DNA from: CAVTPD01 sp963736575
GTDB taxonomy: Bacteria; Bacteroidota; Bacteroidia; Cytophagales; JAAEPT01
Direction: 5' to 3'
NCBI GenBank assembly: GCA_963736575.1
Contig: CAVTPD010000002.1
Coordinates: 224,027-288,026, forward strand
Length of the DNA: 64,000 nt
The translations under genes were made by a program, and so were the position numbers. The notes beneath the pieces were generated by a model that did no database searches, was not told the DNA's origin, and saw nothing but the letters and a program-made list of their open reading frames with translations. The stretch's first letter is position 1, and the number at the start of each line of letters is the position of its first letter. Below are positions 53,764 through 61,867 of the stretch, one piece after another.

Positions 53764-55275
53764 ATGCGATATATAATAGTATTGTTTTCGTTGCTGGTAT
53801 TTTCATGCCAATCAACGGAAGATCATGGACATCCACATGACGAGAATGGTGGTCACTCACAAGTGAGTGAAGGTAAGCCAACGGTGGATTATACGGTTTG
53901 GACAGACCAAACGGAATTGTTTGTAGAGTTCCCTGCCTTGGTGGTAGGTGAAACCAGTCGTTTTGCGGCTCACTTTACGGTGCTGAATGGGCATCAGTCC
54001 GTGAAAGAAGGAAGTGTAACGGTGAGTTTGATCAAAGGCGAAAAAGGAATTCGCCATAAGGTGGATGCTCCTTCTTCTCCGGGCATCTTTGGACCATCAC
54101 TTCAACCCAAAGAAGCAGGGATTTATCAGTTGGTGTTTGAACTGAAAACACCTGCCTATTCGGATAGGATTGTGCTGAATGACATTCCTGTTTTTGCTTC
54201 TTTAGAAGAGGCTGAAAAAGCTTTGGGTGGTGAGGAAGAAAACGGCAATGCCATTACCTTCCTCAAAGAGCAAGCATGGAAGATGGAGTTTCAAACGGCT
54301 GCTGTATTGAAGAAAGAAGTGTTTCAAACGATTCCTACATCTGGTGTTTGGAAGGTAGCACCTTCTGATTATCAAACTTTAGTTGCTCCGACTAGTGGGC
54401 GAGTGAGTTTTAGTTCAGGTGTATTGACCGAAGGAAGTGCTGTAAAGAAAGGTCAGGTATTGATGACCATTAGCAGTGAAGGGCTTACCTCAAATAACCT
54501 GAATGCGGAGATTCAAAAAGCCAAGGCCGAATTTGAGCAAGCCAAATCTGAATACGAACGAAAGAAGGAACTGTACGAGTCGAAGATTGTACCTAAGGCC
54601 GAATTTGAGCAAGTAGAGCAAAAGTATCTGGTTGCCAAGACCAACTATGAAACGTTGAGTAGTGGGTACAGTGCAGGAGGCAAACAAATCACCGCACCAA
54701 TGAATGGATTCATTAAGTCGATACAATCGGTCAATGGAGGTTTTGCCAATCAGGGAGATGGGTTGGTGACGGTAACCAGTCACAAAAGTAGCTTGCTGGA
54801 AGTACAGGTTAGTCCGAAGTATAGTGCCGAGCTTCAAAACATTGGCAACATCTGGTATCAGCCGAAGCAAAGCACATGGTCGAGTCTGAATGAACAAGGT
54901 GGGAAAATTCTATCTGTTGGTAAAGTAGTAGAAGCTGATCAACCGTTGATTTCTGTTTATGCCGAGGTTAATGAAGGAGTGGAAATGCCGGAAGGTAGTT
55001 TCACACAAGTACAGTTGGCTGTTGGAAGCGGTGATGAAGGCTTGGTTGTTCCTGTTTCTTGTTTGATGGAAGATTACGGCAATTACTCTGTGATTGTCCA
55101 GCTGTCCGGTGAAAGCTTTGAACGCAGGAATGTGACCCTTGGCAAAAGGAACGGAAGGGAAGTAGAAATCATCAATGGATTGGTAGAACGAGAGGTGGTT
55201 GTCACCAAAGGGGCTTATCAGGTAAAGATGGCTTCTATGTCTGGTCAAGCGCCTGCTCATGGTCACGCTCATTAA
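53764..55275 (+). CDS. CusB/CzcB-like membrane-fusion lipoprotein with histidine-rich ends
   Basis: A 503-residue periplasmic adaptor. Lipobox VFSCQST (Cys15); His-rich segment EDHGHPHDENGGH; an Ig-like domain (about 35-140; VWTDQTELFVEFPALVVGETS, FAAHFTVLNG); then the adaptor fold with the barrel-sandwich hybrid (APTSGRVSFSSGVLTEGSAVKKGQ...), a coiled-coil hairpin (about 238-300, FEQAKSEYERKKELYES) and a C-terminal beta-barrel. The tail is PAHGHAH. It links the RND pump to the TolC-like channel, and the His-rich ends suggest metal capture. Confidence 0.88.
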   Translation: MRYIIVLFSLLVFSCQSTEDHGHPHDENGGHSQVSEGKPTVDYTVWTDQTELFVEFPALVVGETSRFAAHFTVLNGHQSVKEGSVTVSLIKGEKGIRHKVDAPSSPGIFGPSLQPKEAGIYQLVFELKTPAYSDRIVLNDIPVFASLEEAEKALGGEEENGNAITFLKEQAWKMEFQTAAVLKKEVFQTIPTSGVWKVAPSDYQTLVAPTSGRVSFSSGVLTEGSAVKKGQVLMTISSEGLTSNNLNAEIQKAKAEFEQAKSEYERKKELYESKIVPKAEFEQVEQKYLVAKTNYETLSSGYSAGGKQITAPMNGFIKSIQSVNGGFANQGDGLVTVTSHKSSLLEVQVSPKYSAELQNIGNIWYQPKQSTWSSLNEQGGKILSVGKVVEADQPLISVYAEVNEGVEMPEGSFTQVQLAVGSGDEGLVVPVSCLMEDYGNYSVIVQLSGESFERRNVTLGKRNGREVEIINGLVEREVVVTKGAYQVKMASMSGQAPAHGHAH

Positions 55276-55287
55276 AAAATTGAAATT

Positions 55288-58200
55288 ATGTTGAATAAGA
55301 TATTATCAATTTCACTACAAAACCGATTGATGGTGCTTTTAGGTGCTGTGGTGATGAGTGTGGCGGGTATGTACATCGCCCGAAATATGAATGTAGATGT
55401 GTTTCCTGACCTTACGGCTCCTACGGTGACCATTTTGACAGAAGCTCATGGCATGGAATCCGAAGAGGTGGAAAAGCTGGTGACTTACCAATTGGAAACG
55501 GCTATGAACGGCTCGCCCAATGTGCGAAGAATCCGCTCGTCATCTGCTGCCGGAATATCCATTGTATGGATAGAGTTTGAATGGGGAACGGACATTTACC
55601 GAGCAAGGCAAATTGTGAGTGAACGCATCCCAATGGTGCGTGAAAACCTGCCTTCAGGTGTTGGTTCGCCTACTATGGCTCCCATTTCTTCCATCATGGG
55701 TGAAGTGATGTTGTTGGGTGTTCGTTCGGATAGTTTGTCTCCAATGGAGTTGCGAACACTTGCTGACTGGACAATCCGGCCAAGAATCAAATCCATTGGT
55801 GGTATTGCCAATGTGATTGTAATTGGTGGCGATTATAAACAGTATCAAGTATTGGCTAACCCTGAGAAACTGAAATATTATGATGTGAGCCTTGGCGAAC
55901 TTTTGGAAAAGGTACAAGAGAGCAATATGAACGCTCCGGGTGGTTTCCTGAATGAATACGGCAATCAGTACATTATTAAAGGAAGCGGACGAGCTTATTC
56001 TGTTGAACATCTCGAAGAGGCGGTTGTCAAAAATGTGAATGGCCAATCCATTAAAATCAAAGATGTTGCTACAGTACAAATTGGGGCAGCTGACAAAATC
56101 GGTGATGGTTCGCTAAATGCTGCTCCTGCTGTTATTTTGACTATCGCGAAGCAGCCGGATGTCAACACACTGGAATTGACCGAAAGACTGGATCAAGCGA
56201 TTGCAGATTTGAATACTACTTTGCCCGAAAGTGTGGAAATCAAAAGCCACATTTTCCGTCAGGCCAATTTTATAGACGCTTCTATTGATAACCTGAATCA
56301 AACGCTACTAGAAGGAGCCTTCTTTGTATTGATTGTACTATTTGTCTTCCTGATGAATTGGCGAACTACAGTCATTTCTTTGGTGGCTATTCCCGTATCG
56401 TTGCTGGTTTCCATAATTGTGTTAAAGCTCATGGGATATACCATCAATACCATGAGTTTGGGCGGCATGGCCATTGCCATTGGAGCCTTGGTGGATGATG
56501 CGATTATTGATGTGGAGAATGTTTTCAAGCGATTGCGAGAAAACATACGCAAGCCTAAGGCTGATCAATTGCCTGTGCTTACTGTGGTAAAAGATGCTTC
56601 TGTAGAGATCCGTAGTTCCATCATTATTGCTACGCTTATCATCATTGTGTCATTTGTGCCTTTGTTTTTTCTGAGTGGCATGGAAGGCCGATTGCTACAA
56701 CCACTAGGGATTGCCTTTATTACTTCGGTATTGACTTCCCTGATTGTGGCAGTGACCGTCACTCCTGTGCTCTGTTCCTATTTGCTGAAAAGTGAAAAGG
56801 TACTCAGCAAGCAAGCAGAAGGCACGAAAGTGGAACGCTGGCTGCAAGTTCGATATGCAGGAACATTGGAAAGGGTGTTGAAATTTCCAAAGACAGTGAT
56901 TGGGTTGACAGTTGGGGCTTTCATTATCAGTTTGATTCTATTGACGCAATTAGGTCGTAGTTTCTTGCCTGAGTTCAATGAAGGTTCGTTGGTAATCAGT
57001 GCTGTAGGTGTACCTGGTATGTCATTGGAAGAGAGCAACAAAAACGGCAAACTGATTGAACAACTGCTTTTGGAAATGCCTGAGGTAGAAGTAGTCACTC
57101 GAAGAACCGGACGAGCCGAACTGGATGAACATGCTCAGGGGGTAAATGCGGCTGAAATAGATGTACCCTTTACCCTTGATGGAAAATCCAAAGAGCAATT
57201 CTTTGAAGAAGTGCGAACCAAGCTAAGTGTGGTGCCGGGTGTGAATATCACTCTGGGTCAGCCTATCGCTCACCGTATTGATCACATGCTTTCGGGTACA
57301 CGTGCCAATATTGCCATTAAGATATTTGGAGATGATTTGCAGCAACTTTTTGAGTTGGGCAAAAGTGTGGAAACAAATATCAAATCCATAGAAGGCATTG
57401 CGGATGTGGCCGTAGATCAGCAAGTAGAAGTGCCGCAAATCCGTATCACTCCAAAACGACAACTATTGGCTTCTTATGGCATGACCGTTGGTGATTTGAT
57501 GGAGCAGGTGGATGTGGCTTTTGCCGGAGAAAAGGCCGGAGAAATCTACGAAGGACAAAAGTATTTTGACCTGATCGTCCGCTTTCAAAAAGAGTCGAGA
57601 AATAGTATGGAAGCCCTACAGTCTGCTTTGATTACTTTGCCGAATGGTGGTGAAATCACCCTGGATCAGTTGGCAGATGTAACGTCTGTAAGTTCTCCGA
57701 ATACGATTTCACGAGAGAATGTAAGACGAAAGATTGTGATAGCTGCCAACGTACAAGGCCGTGATTTGCGTGGGGTAGTCAATGAGATTCAACAAATTGT
57801 TGAGGCGAATATTGACTTACCTGATGGCTATCGAGTGGAGTATGGAGGGCAGTTTGAAAGTGAGGCGAAGGCTTCACAATTGCTGCTCATTACTGCGGTG
57901 GTGGCTATTCTCATCATCTTTCTATTGCTCTACTTTGAGTTTCAGGATGTGAAGCTTTCTTTCATTGTCTTGATCAACTTGCCCTTGGCATTGATCGGTG
58001 GGATTATGATAGTGTATTTCACTTCAGGCATCATCAGCATAGCGGCTACCATTGGTTTTATCAGTTTGTTTGGTATCGCTACCCGTAACGGCATATTGTT
58101 GGTGTCTCGCTATGAGGATTTGAGGAAAGAAGGAATGCAAGGTTTTGAATTACTTAAAACAGGAGCTTTGGACAGGTTAAATCCAATTCTCATGACTGCC

Positions 58201-58368
58201 TTTACCACAGGGCTTGCCTTGATTCCGCTTGCACTGAAAGGTGGTGAACCAGGTAATGAAATTCAAAGCCCTATGGCTGTAGTGATTCTTGGTGGTTTGC
58301 TTTCTGCTACTTTGCTTAATCTGGTGGTGATACCGTGTGTGTATGAGTTGGTGACGAAAAGGAAGTAA
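55288..58368 (+). CDS. CusA/CzcA-type heavy-metal RND efflux pump
   Basis: A 1,026-residue inner-membrane proton/metal antiporter with 12 transmembrane helices in the 1+5+1+5 arrangement and two large periplasmic loops. Helix 4 carries AIAIGALVDDAIIDVENVFKR with the acidic pair used in proton relay. The conserved DVFPDLTAPTVTI and GGDYKQYQV segments match the HME branch. It is the last gene of the operon and ends before a strong terminator. The metal (divalent Zn/Co/Cd/Ni or monovalent Cu/Ag) cannot be decided from the sequence alone; the His-rich partners favour Zn, Ni, Co or Cu. Confidence 0.9.
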   Translation: MLNKILSISLQNRLMVLLGAVVMSVAGMYIARNMNVDVFPDLTAPTVTILTEAHGMESEEVEKLVTYQLETAMNGSPNVRRIRSSSAAGISIVWIEFEWGTDIYRARQIVSERIPMVRENLPSGVGSPTMAPISSIMGEVMLLGVRSDSLSPMELRTLADWTIRPRIKSIGGIANVIVIGGDYKQYQVLANPEKLKYYDVSLGELLEKVQESNMNAPGGFLNEYGNQYIIKGSGRAYSVEHLEEAVVKNVNGQSIKIKDVATVQIGAADKIGDGSLNAAPAVILTIAKQPDVNTLELTERLDQAIADLNTTLPESVEIKSHIFRQANFIDASIDNLNQTLLEGAFFVLIVLFVFLMNWRTTVISLVAIPVSLLVSIIVLKLMGYTINTMSLGGMAIAIGALVDDAIIDVENVFKRLRENIRKPKADQLPVLTVVKDASVEIRSSIIIATLIIIVSFVPLFFLSGMEGRLLQPLGIAFITSVLTSLIVAVTVTPVLCSYLLKSEKVLSKQAEGTKVERWLQVRYAGTLERVLKFPKTVIGLTVGAFIISLILLTQLGRSFLPEFNEGSLVISAVGVPGMSLEESNKNGKLIEQLLLEMPEVEVVTRRTGRAELDEHAQGVNAAEIDVPFTLDGKSKEQFFEEVRTKLSVVPGVNITLGQPIAHRIDHMLSGTRANIAIKIFGDDLQQLFELGKSVETNIKSIEGIADVAVDQQVEVPQIRITPKRQLLASYGMTVGDLMEQVDVAFAGEKAGEIYEGQKYFDLIVRFQKESRNSMEALQSALITLPNGGEITLDQLADVTSVSSPNTISRENVRRKIVIAANVQGRDLRGVVNEIQQIVEANIDLPDGYRVEYGGQFESEAKASQLLLITAVVAILIIFLLLYFEFQDVKLSFIVLINLPLALIGGIMIVYFTSGIISIAATIGFISLFGIATRNGILLVSRYEDLRKEGMQGFELLKTGALDRLNPILMTAFTTGLALIPLALKGGEPGNEIQSPMAVVILGGLLSATLLNLVVIPCVYELVTKRK

Positions 58369-58393
58369 TACCATTTTAATATTTACAAATGAT

Positions 58394-58426
58394 GCAACCG
58401 TTCGGGATTTCCGAATGGTTGCTTTT
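58394..58426 (+). terminator. Intrinsic terminator after the metal-efflux operon
   Basis: GCAACCGTTCGG (58394 onward) pairs with CCGAATGGTTGC (to 58422) with one mismatch, followed by five T. Its sequence is close to the hairpin at 60186-60214 with the loop inverted. Confidence 0.8.
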
Positions 58427-58442
58427 TCAATATTTAACCGCA

Positions 58443-58607
58443 TTGGGAAAAGCAAGTGAGTGACTGAATGGAGTGGAGAGCAGCGGAACGTAATAGCGGG
58501 CTACTCTTGCTGCGGGTTGACCGGAAGTGGGGCCTGCCTACATGTTATTTCGGCAGGTAAAAATGGAGAGAGGAACGAACGGAAAGAGCCGACTGGAGGG
58601 AGATGGG
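58443..58607 (+). repeat. Purine-rich intergenic repeat, copy B (right of metal-efflux operon)
   Basis: Same order of blocks as copy A (GTGACTGAATG at 58460-58470, CTCTTGCTG, GAAGTGGG, and the 28-nt core at 58575-58602). About 25 nt are added in the middle, made of a hairpin CCTGCC (58533-58538) / GGCAGG (58552-58557). The two copies flank about 6.8 kb holding the whole efflux operon. Confidence 0.85.
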
Positions 58608-58710
58608 AAAGAGCGGCTGGTATTTCAGGAATAGCAGTGATAAGGATATTACCGTCAATCTGAGATTGAAAGGACAGTACGTGCTTTAAAAAAGTAAAAA
58701 TTAAATAAGA

Positions 58711-58765
58711 CCTGGAACGGAGAGAAAAATTGTACTAGAGACAATGGTATTTCTCCGTTCACAGG
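58711..58765 (+). promoter_or_regulatory. Long imperfect hairpin upstream of the MFS gene
   Basis: AACGGAGA (58716-58723) pairs with TCTCCGTT (58752-58759); inside, ATTGT (58729-58733) pairs with ACAAT (58741-58745); outside, CCTG pairs with CAGG. It may be a structured mRNA leader or a regulator-binding palindrome. Confidence 0.5.
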
Positions 58766-58793
58766 CACTATATTAAATGAACTCTGGTGAAAT

Positions 58794-60005
58794 ATGAAAA
58801 CTATATCTGTTTTTAAAAGCTTAAAAAATCTGCTTTTCGCCAGATTATATATTGCTCAAACAATTAGTTTGTTTGGTGATGCCCTTACATGGTTGGGTTT
58901 GGCATTATTAGCTTTTAAATTTTCACCAGACAATTCAGCAGAAATCTTATCGATAGCACTGACATTAAGGGTAACGGCTTTTGTATTGCTATCTCCCCTT
59001 GCAGGAGTAATAGCGGATAGAATAAACCGTAAATATATTTTAGTGATAACCCATGTATTTCGGTTGCTCATTGTAGGAATGTTTCCATTTGTAGAAGAAA
59101 TTTGGCAATTATATACCTTAGTTTTTTCTTTGAATGTATTCAATGCGTTTTTTACGCCCACTTATAATGCCACTATTCCAATGGTGTTTGACGATGAGAA
59201 AATGTATGGAAAGGCTATCTCACTTTCAGCATCTACTTATCAATTATTAGGTGTTTTGGGACCAGGAATCGCAGGAGCGATGGCGGCCTTTATTGGTTTA
59301 GAACAATTATTCTATCTGGATTCAGCTACTTTTTTAGTTGCAGCAATTATTATTTTCACTTTGCCCGGCAAGCTTCAAGTTTCTGATAGTCATCTGAATG
59401 ACAGAATCAAGAAAATCACTTGGAAAGACATTCAAACAGGAACAATTCATTTATTTAAGAATATGGATCTGAGGACTCCATTATTTATGCAGTTGGTAAC
59501 TTCAATAGCTGGAGCCATGATTTTGGTAGGAACAGTGGGTTATGTGAAAGGGAATCTAAATCAAGGAGAAGTGGAATATGGCTGGGTAATGGCATCTCTT
59601 GGTGTTGGAGCCAGCTTGGCTGCATTTGTGTTGGGAAATTTAAAAGAATCCATTAGCAGAGTGAGACTAACAGTTATAGGTGCTGTAGTTGTTTCAATAG
59701 TTATTATTCCAGGTAATTTTTTGCCCTTACCTTTTCTGATGGTTGCTTGGTTCATTGCAGGTGCTTCTCAGAGTTTAGTAAACGTGAGCATGCAAACACT
59801 AATCGCTTTGAATATTCCAAAAAATGAGCAAGGAAGAGTTTATGGAGCACATTTTGCATGGTCACACTTATGGTGGGCTTTTGCTTATCCGTTAGCTGGA
59901 TTGTTAGAGAGGTTTTATGACGATAGTAATTTTCTGGTAGGAGGAATAGCTGCATTAATCCTTTTTTTAGTTGTGATGATAACTTTGAAAAAAAACGGAC
60001 GTTAA
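58794..60005 (+). CDS. MFS transporter (MFS_3 / enterobactin-exporter-like)
   Basis: A 403-residue inner-membrane protein with about 11-12 hydrophobic helices. The N-terminal LYIAQTISLFGDALTWLGLALLAFK and the motif-A-like GVIADRINRKYIL after helix 2 identify a major-facilitator exporter of the EntS/MFS_3 type, acting on drugs, siderophores or similar. The C-terminus has a short basic end. It stands alone with its own structured leader (hairpin 58711-58765) and a downstream terminator. Confidence 0.88.
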   Translation: MKTISVFKSLKNLLFARLYIAQTISLFGDALTWLGLALLAFKFSPDNSAEILSIALTLRVTAFVLLSPLAGVIADRINRKYILVITHVFRLLIVGMFPFVEEIWQLYTLVFSLNVFNAFFTPTYNATIPMVFDDEKMYGKAISLSASTYQLLGVLGPGIAGAMAAFIGLEQLFYLDSATFLVAAIIIFTLPGKLQVSDSHLNDRIKKITWKDIQTGTIHLFKNMDLRTPLFMQLVTSIAGAMILVGTVGYVKGNLNQGEVEYGWVMASLGVGASLAAFVLGNLKESISRVRLTVIGAVVVSIVIIPGNFLPLPFLMVAWFIAGASQSLVNVSMQTLIALNIPKNEQGRVYGAHFAWSHLWWAFAYPLAGLLERFYDDSNFLVGGIAALILFLVVMITLKKNGR

Positions 60006-60180
60006 ACAACAGTTAAAATTACAAAAACCAAAGGTTGTCTTTTCCAAATTCGGGTATCTCGTTACCGTCAAAATGAGGGAACATTTCTGCTACCATTTCA
60101 GGGTATTTGACGGCTGGTAGTGATATCTTGTATATATCAGTTGGTGATAGCCCGCAAGTAGAAATGAAATCATCAAGCAC
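60006..60180 (-). pseudogene. 3' fragment of an unidentified gene (about 53 codons)
   Basis: The minus strand from about 60180 to the stop at 60019-60021 reads as protein-like sequence with STCGLSPTDIYKISLPAV, then PEMVAEMFPHFDGNEIPEF and a C-terminal NLWFL. It has no start region: a terminator hairpin (60186-60214) lies directly upstream and an in-frame stop is at 60190-60192. The composition suggests the tail of a formerly longer gene cut off by rearrangement. I do not recognise the family. Confidence 0.35.
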
Positions 60181-60185
60181 AAAAA

Positions 60186-60221
60186 GCAACTATTCGGAAA
60201 TCCCGAATAGTTGCTTTTTTT
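60186..60221. terminator. Bidirectional intrinsic terminator
   Basis: GCAACTATTCGG (60186-60197) pairs perfectly with CCGAATAGTTGC (60203-60214), with A5 on the left and T7 on the right. It terminates both the MFS gene and the convergent metal-efflux operon. It is a sequence relative of the hairpin at 58394. Confidence 0.88.
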
Positions 60222-60253
60222 ATCTACCTGATTTGGCTGTGTGGTGGGTACTT

Positions 60254-60631
60254 TCAAGAATTAGAAATGAATTTATACACTATTAATATTGCAAAGACTA
60301 TGCAAGTGATAATTATCAAAGTAAATCCAAACCAATTCTTTCTCGGTGACCAATGATAGGTAGAAGCATTTATGCGGGCATCTTCATAAACGGATTTAGG
60401 AGTTAGTGAAATCACTAAATAAATACCAATCGGTAGCAATATCAAATCATCCAAAAAACCAATCACGGGGATGAAATCAGGGATTAGGTCTATTGGACTT
60501 AATGCATAAGCAAGCGTTAAATAAATTAACCATTTAGCATACCATGGAGTCCTATCATCTTTGCTGACGAGATAAATAACAACCAATTGACGCTTCAATT
60601 TTCTAGCCCAGTCCCTGATTTTTCTTAGCAT
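60254..60631 (-). CDS. DUF1232 / YkvA-like small membrane protein
   Basis: A 125-residue protein with the DUF1232 signature (TPWYAKWLIYLTLAYALSPID, then LIPDFIPVIGFLDDLILLP) and a C-terminal transmembrane helix (about 102-122). Its function is unknown; such proteins are often found beside heavy-metal transporters and conjugation genes in Bacteroidota. It lies 24 bp downstream of the adaptor gene of the second efflux system and is probably its last operon gene. Confidence 0.82.
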   Translation of the reverse strand: MLRKIRDWARKLKRQLVVIYLVSKDDRTPWYAKWLIYLTLAYALSPIDLIPDFIPVIGFLDDLILLPIGIYLVISLTPKSVYEDARINASTYHWSPRKNWFGFTLIIITCIVFAILIVYKFISNS

Positions 60632-60655
60632 TTGTATATTCTGATATTGAATTAT

Positions 60656-61846
60656 TTAGTCATCATCACCCTCACCTTTACTCATTTCTGATTTCAAGTA
60701 ATTAGCTCCTTTAATTACTATTTGGGAGTTGAAATCTATTGATGCTTCATTCATAATTTGAACATGTCCTTGATTGCTCCTTCCTATGTTGATTTTCACC
60801 TTTGTAAAGACAACTTCATCATTAGTGGTGGAATCTTGTATGGGGGGTGATTGAATGAAAATAAACGAATCGTCTTGATCGAAAATAATAGCTTCTTCGG
60901 GAAGCGTTGAAACAGCAATTGGCTGTGCGTATATAGCTGCCTCTATATAAAGCCCTGGGATTAAAACAGAATTTGCATCAAAATGAGCAATTACTTTTAT
61001 GGTACGAGAAGTTAAATCCAATGAACTACCCACTGAGGAAATTTTTGCAGAATAAGTTGGGCTGTTATCAATTGAGGAGACTTTAAAAGAAATCATTTGA
61101 TTTGCTTTAATCTTACCAAGGTTCTTTTCAAAAACATTCAATTCTAAATAAGCACCTTTGTTATTGATTACTTCCATAATTGATTGCTGAGGCAAAATAG
61201 ACTGGCCTTTGAATCCCGTCACTTTGGTTACTATCCCTGATATAGGAGAACGCAGATATACGGTTGATTGAATGTTTCCTTGCACCACATTCTCCGGGTT
61301 TATGCCTATTAGTTTAAGTTTTTCACTCAATGAATTTTTCAATGCTTCCATACTTTGTAAATCAGATTCTGCTTGTTGTAATTTTTTCATAGCAGTCACA
61401 TTAGAATCACTCAGCAATTGTTGTCTGTCAAGTTCTTTCAGTAGAAAATTATATTGACTTTGGGTTTGAAGATACTCCTGTTGAAGCTGAATAAAATTAG
61501 GATGCTTGAGAGAGACAAGAACGTCACCTTGGTTTACTTTCTCACCTTCCATGTGATAGATTTTGTCAATAAAACATTCGTACAATGCATTAATTGAAGC
61601 TCGATCATTTGGAGGAAGCTGAATCAATCCATTTGCATTTACAATTTCTGCAAGCGTGTCATGTGTAAGGTGTCCGATTTCTATTTCAGCATTTTTTATT
61701 TGGTCAAGCGTGAGTTCCACTTGGTTTGCGTTCAGCTCTTGTACGGTTGAATCATTCGTGCCAGCATCCTCTTTTTTATTTCCACTATTACATGATGCCA
61801 GTATGATTGTGATTGCTACTATTGATATATATGTGATATTTTTCAT
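60656..61846 (-). CDS. CzcB-like membrane-fusion lipoprotein (second efflux system)
   Basis: A 396-residue periplasmic adaptor. Lipobox TIILASCNSG (Cys19), then the CzcB-type pattern LTLDQIKNAEIEIG, VNANGLIQLPPNDRASIN, a barrel-sandwich split by a coiled-coil hairpin (about 110-195), LRSPISGIVTKV and a C-terminal beta-barrel. It lies 21 bp after the RND/TolC fusion gene and 24 bp before the DUF1232 gene. Unlike the first adaptor it has no histidine-rich segment, which points to a different metal or affinity. Confidence 0.88.
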   Translation of the reverse strand: MKNITYISIVAITIILASCNSGNKKEDAGTNDSTVQELNANQVELTLDQIKNAEIEIGHLTHDTLAEIVNANGLIQLPPNDRASINALYECFIDKIYHMEGEKVNQGDVLVSLKHPNFIQLQQEYLQTQSQYNFLLKELDRQQLLSDSNVTAMKKLQQAESDLQSMEALKNSLSEKLKLIGINPENVVQGNIQSTVYLRSPISGIVTKVTGFKGQSILPQQSIMEVINNKGAYLELNVFEKNLGKIKANQMISFKVSSIDNSPTYSAKISSVGSSLDLTSRTIKVIAHFDANSVLIPGLYIEAAIYAQPIAVSTLPEEAIIFDQDDSFIFIQSPPIQDSTTNDEVVFTKVKINIGRSNQGHVQIMNEASIDFNSQIVIKGANYLKSEMSKGEGDDD

Positions 61847-61867
61847 GATGTTTCTTTTAAAGATTGA

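Larger units (their letters stand above)
58369..58793 (+). other. 425-bp gap before the MFS gene
   Basis: No gene. It holds in order the terminator (58394-58426), repeat copy B (58443-58607) and a long imperfect hairpin (58711-58765) 29 nt before the MFS start. Confidence 0.6.
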
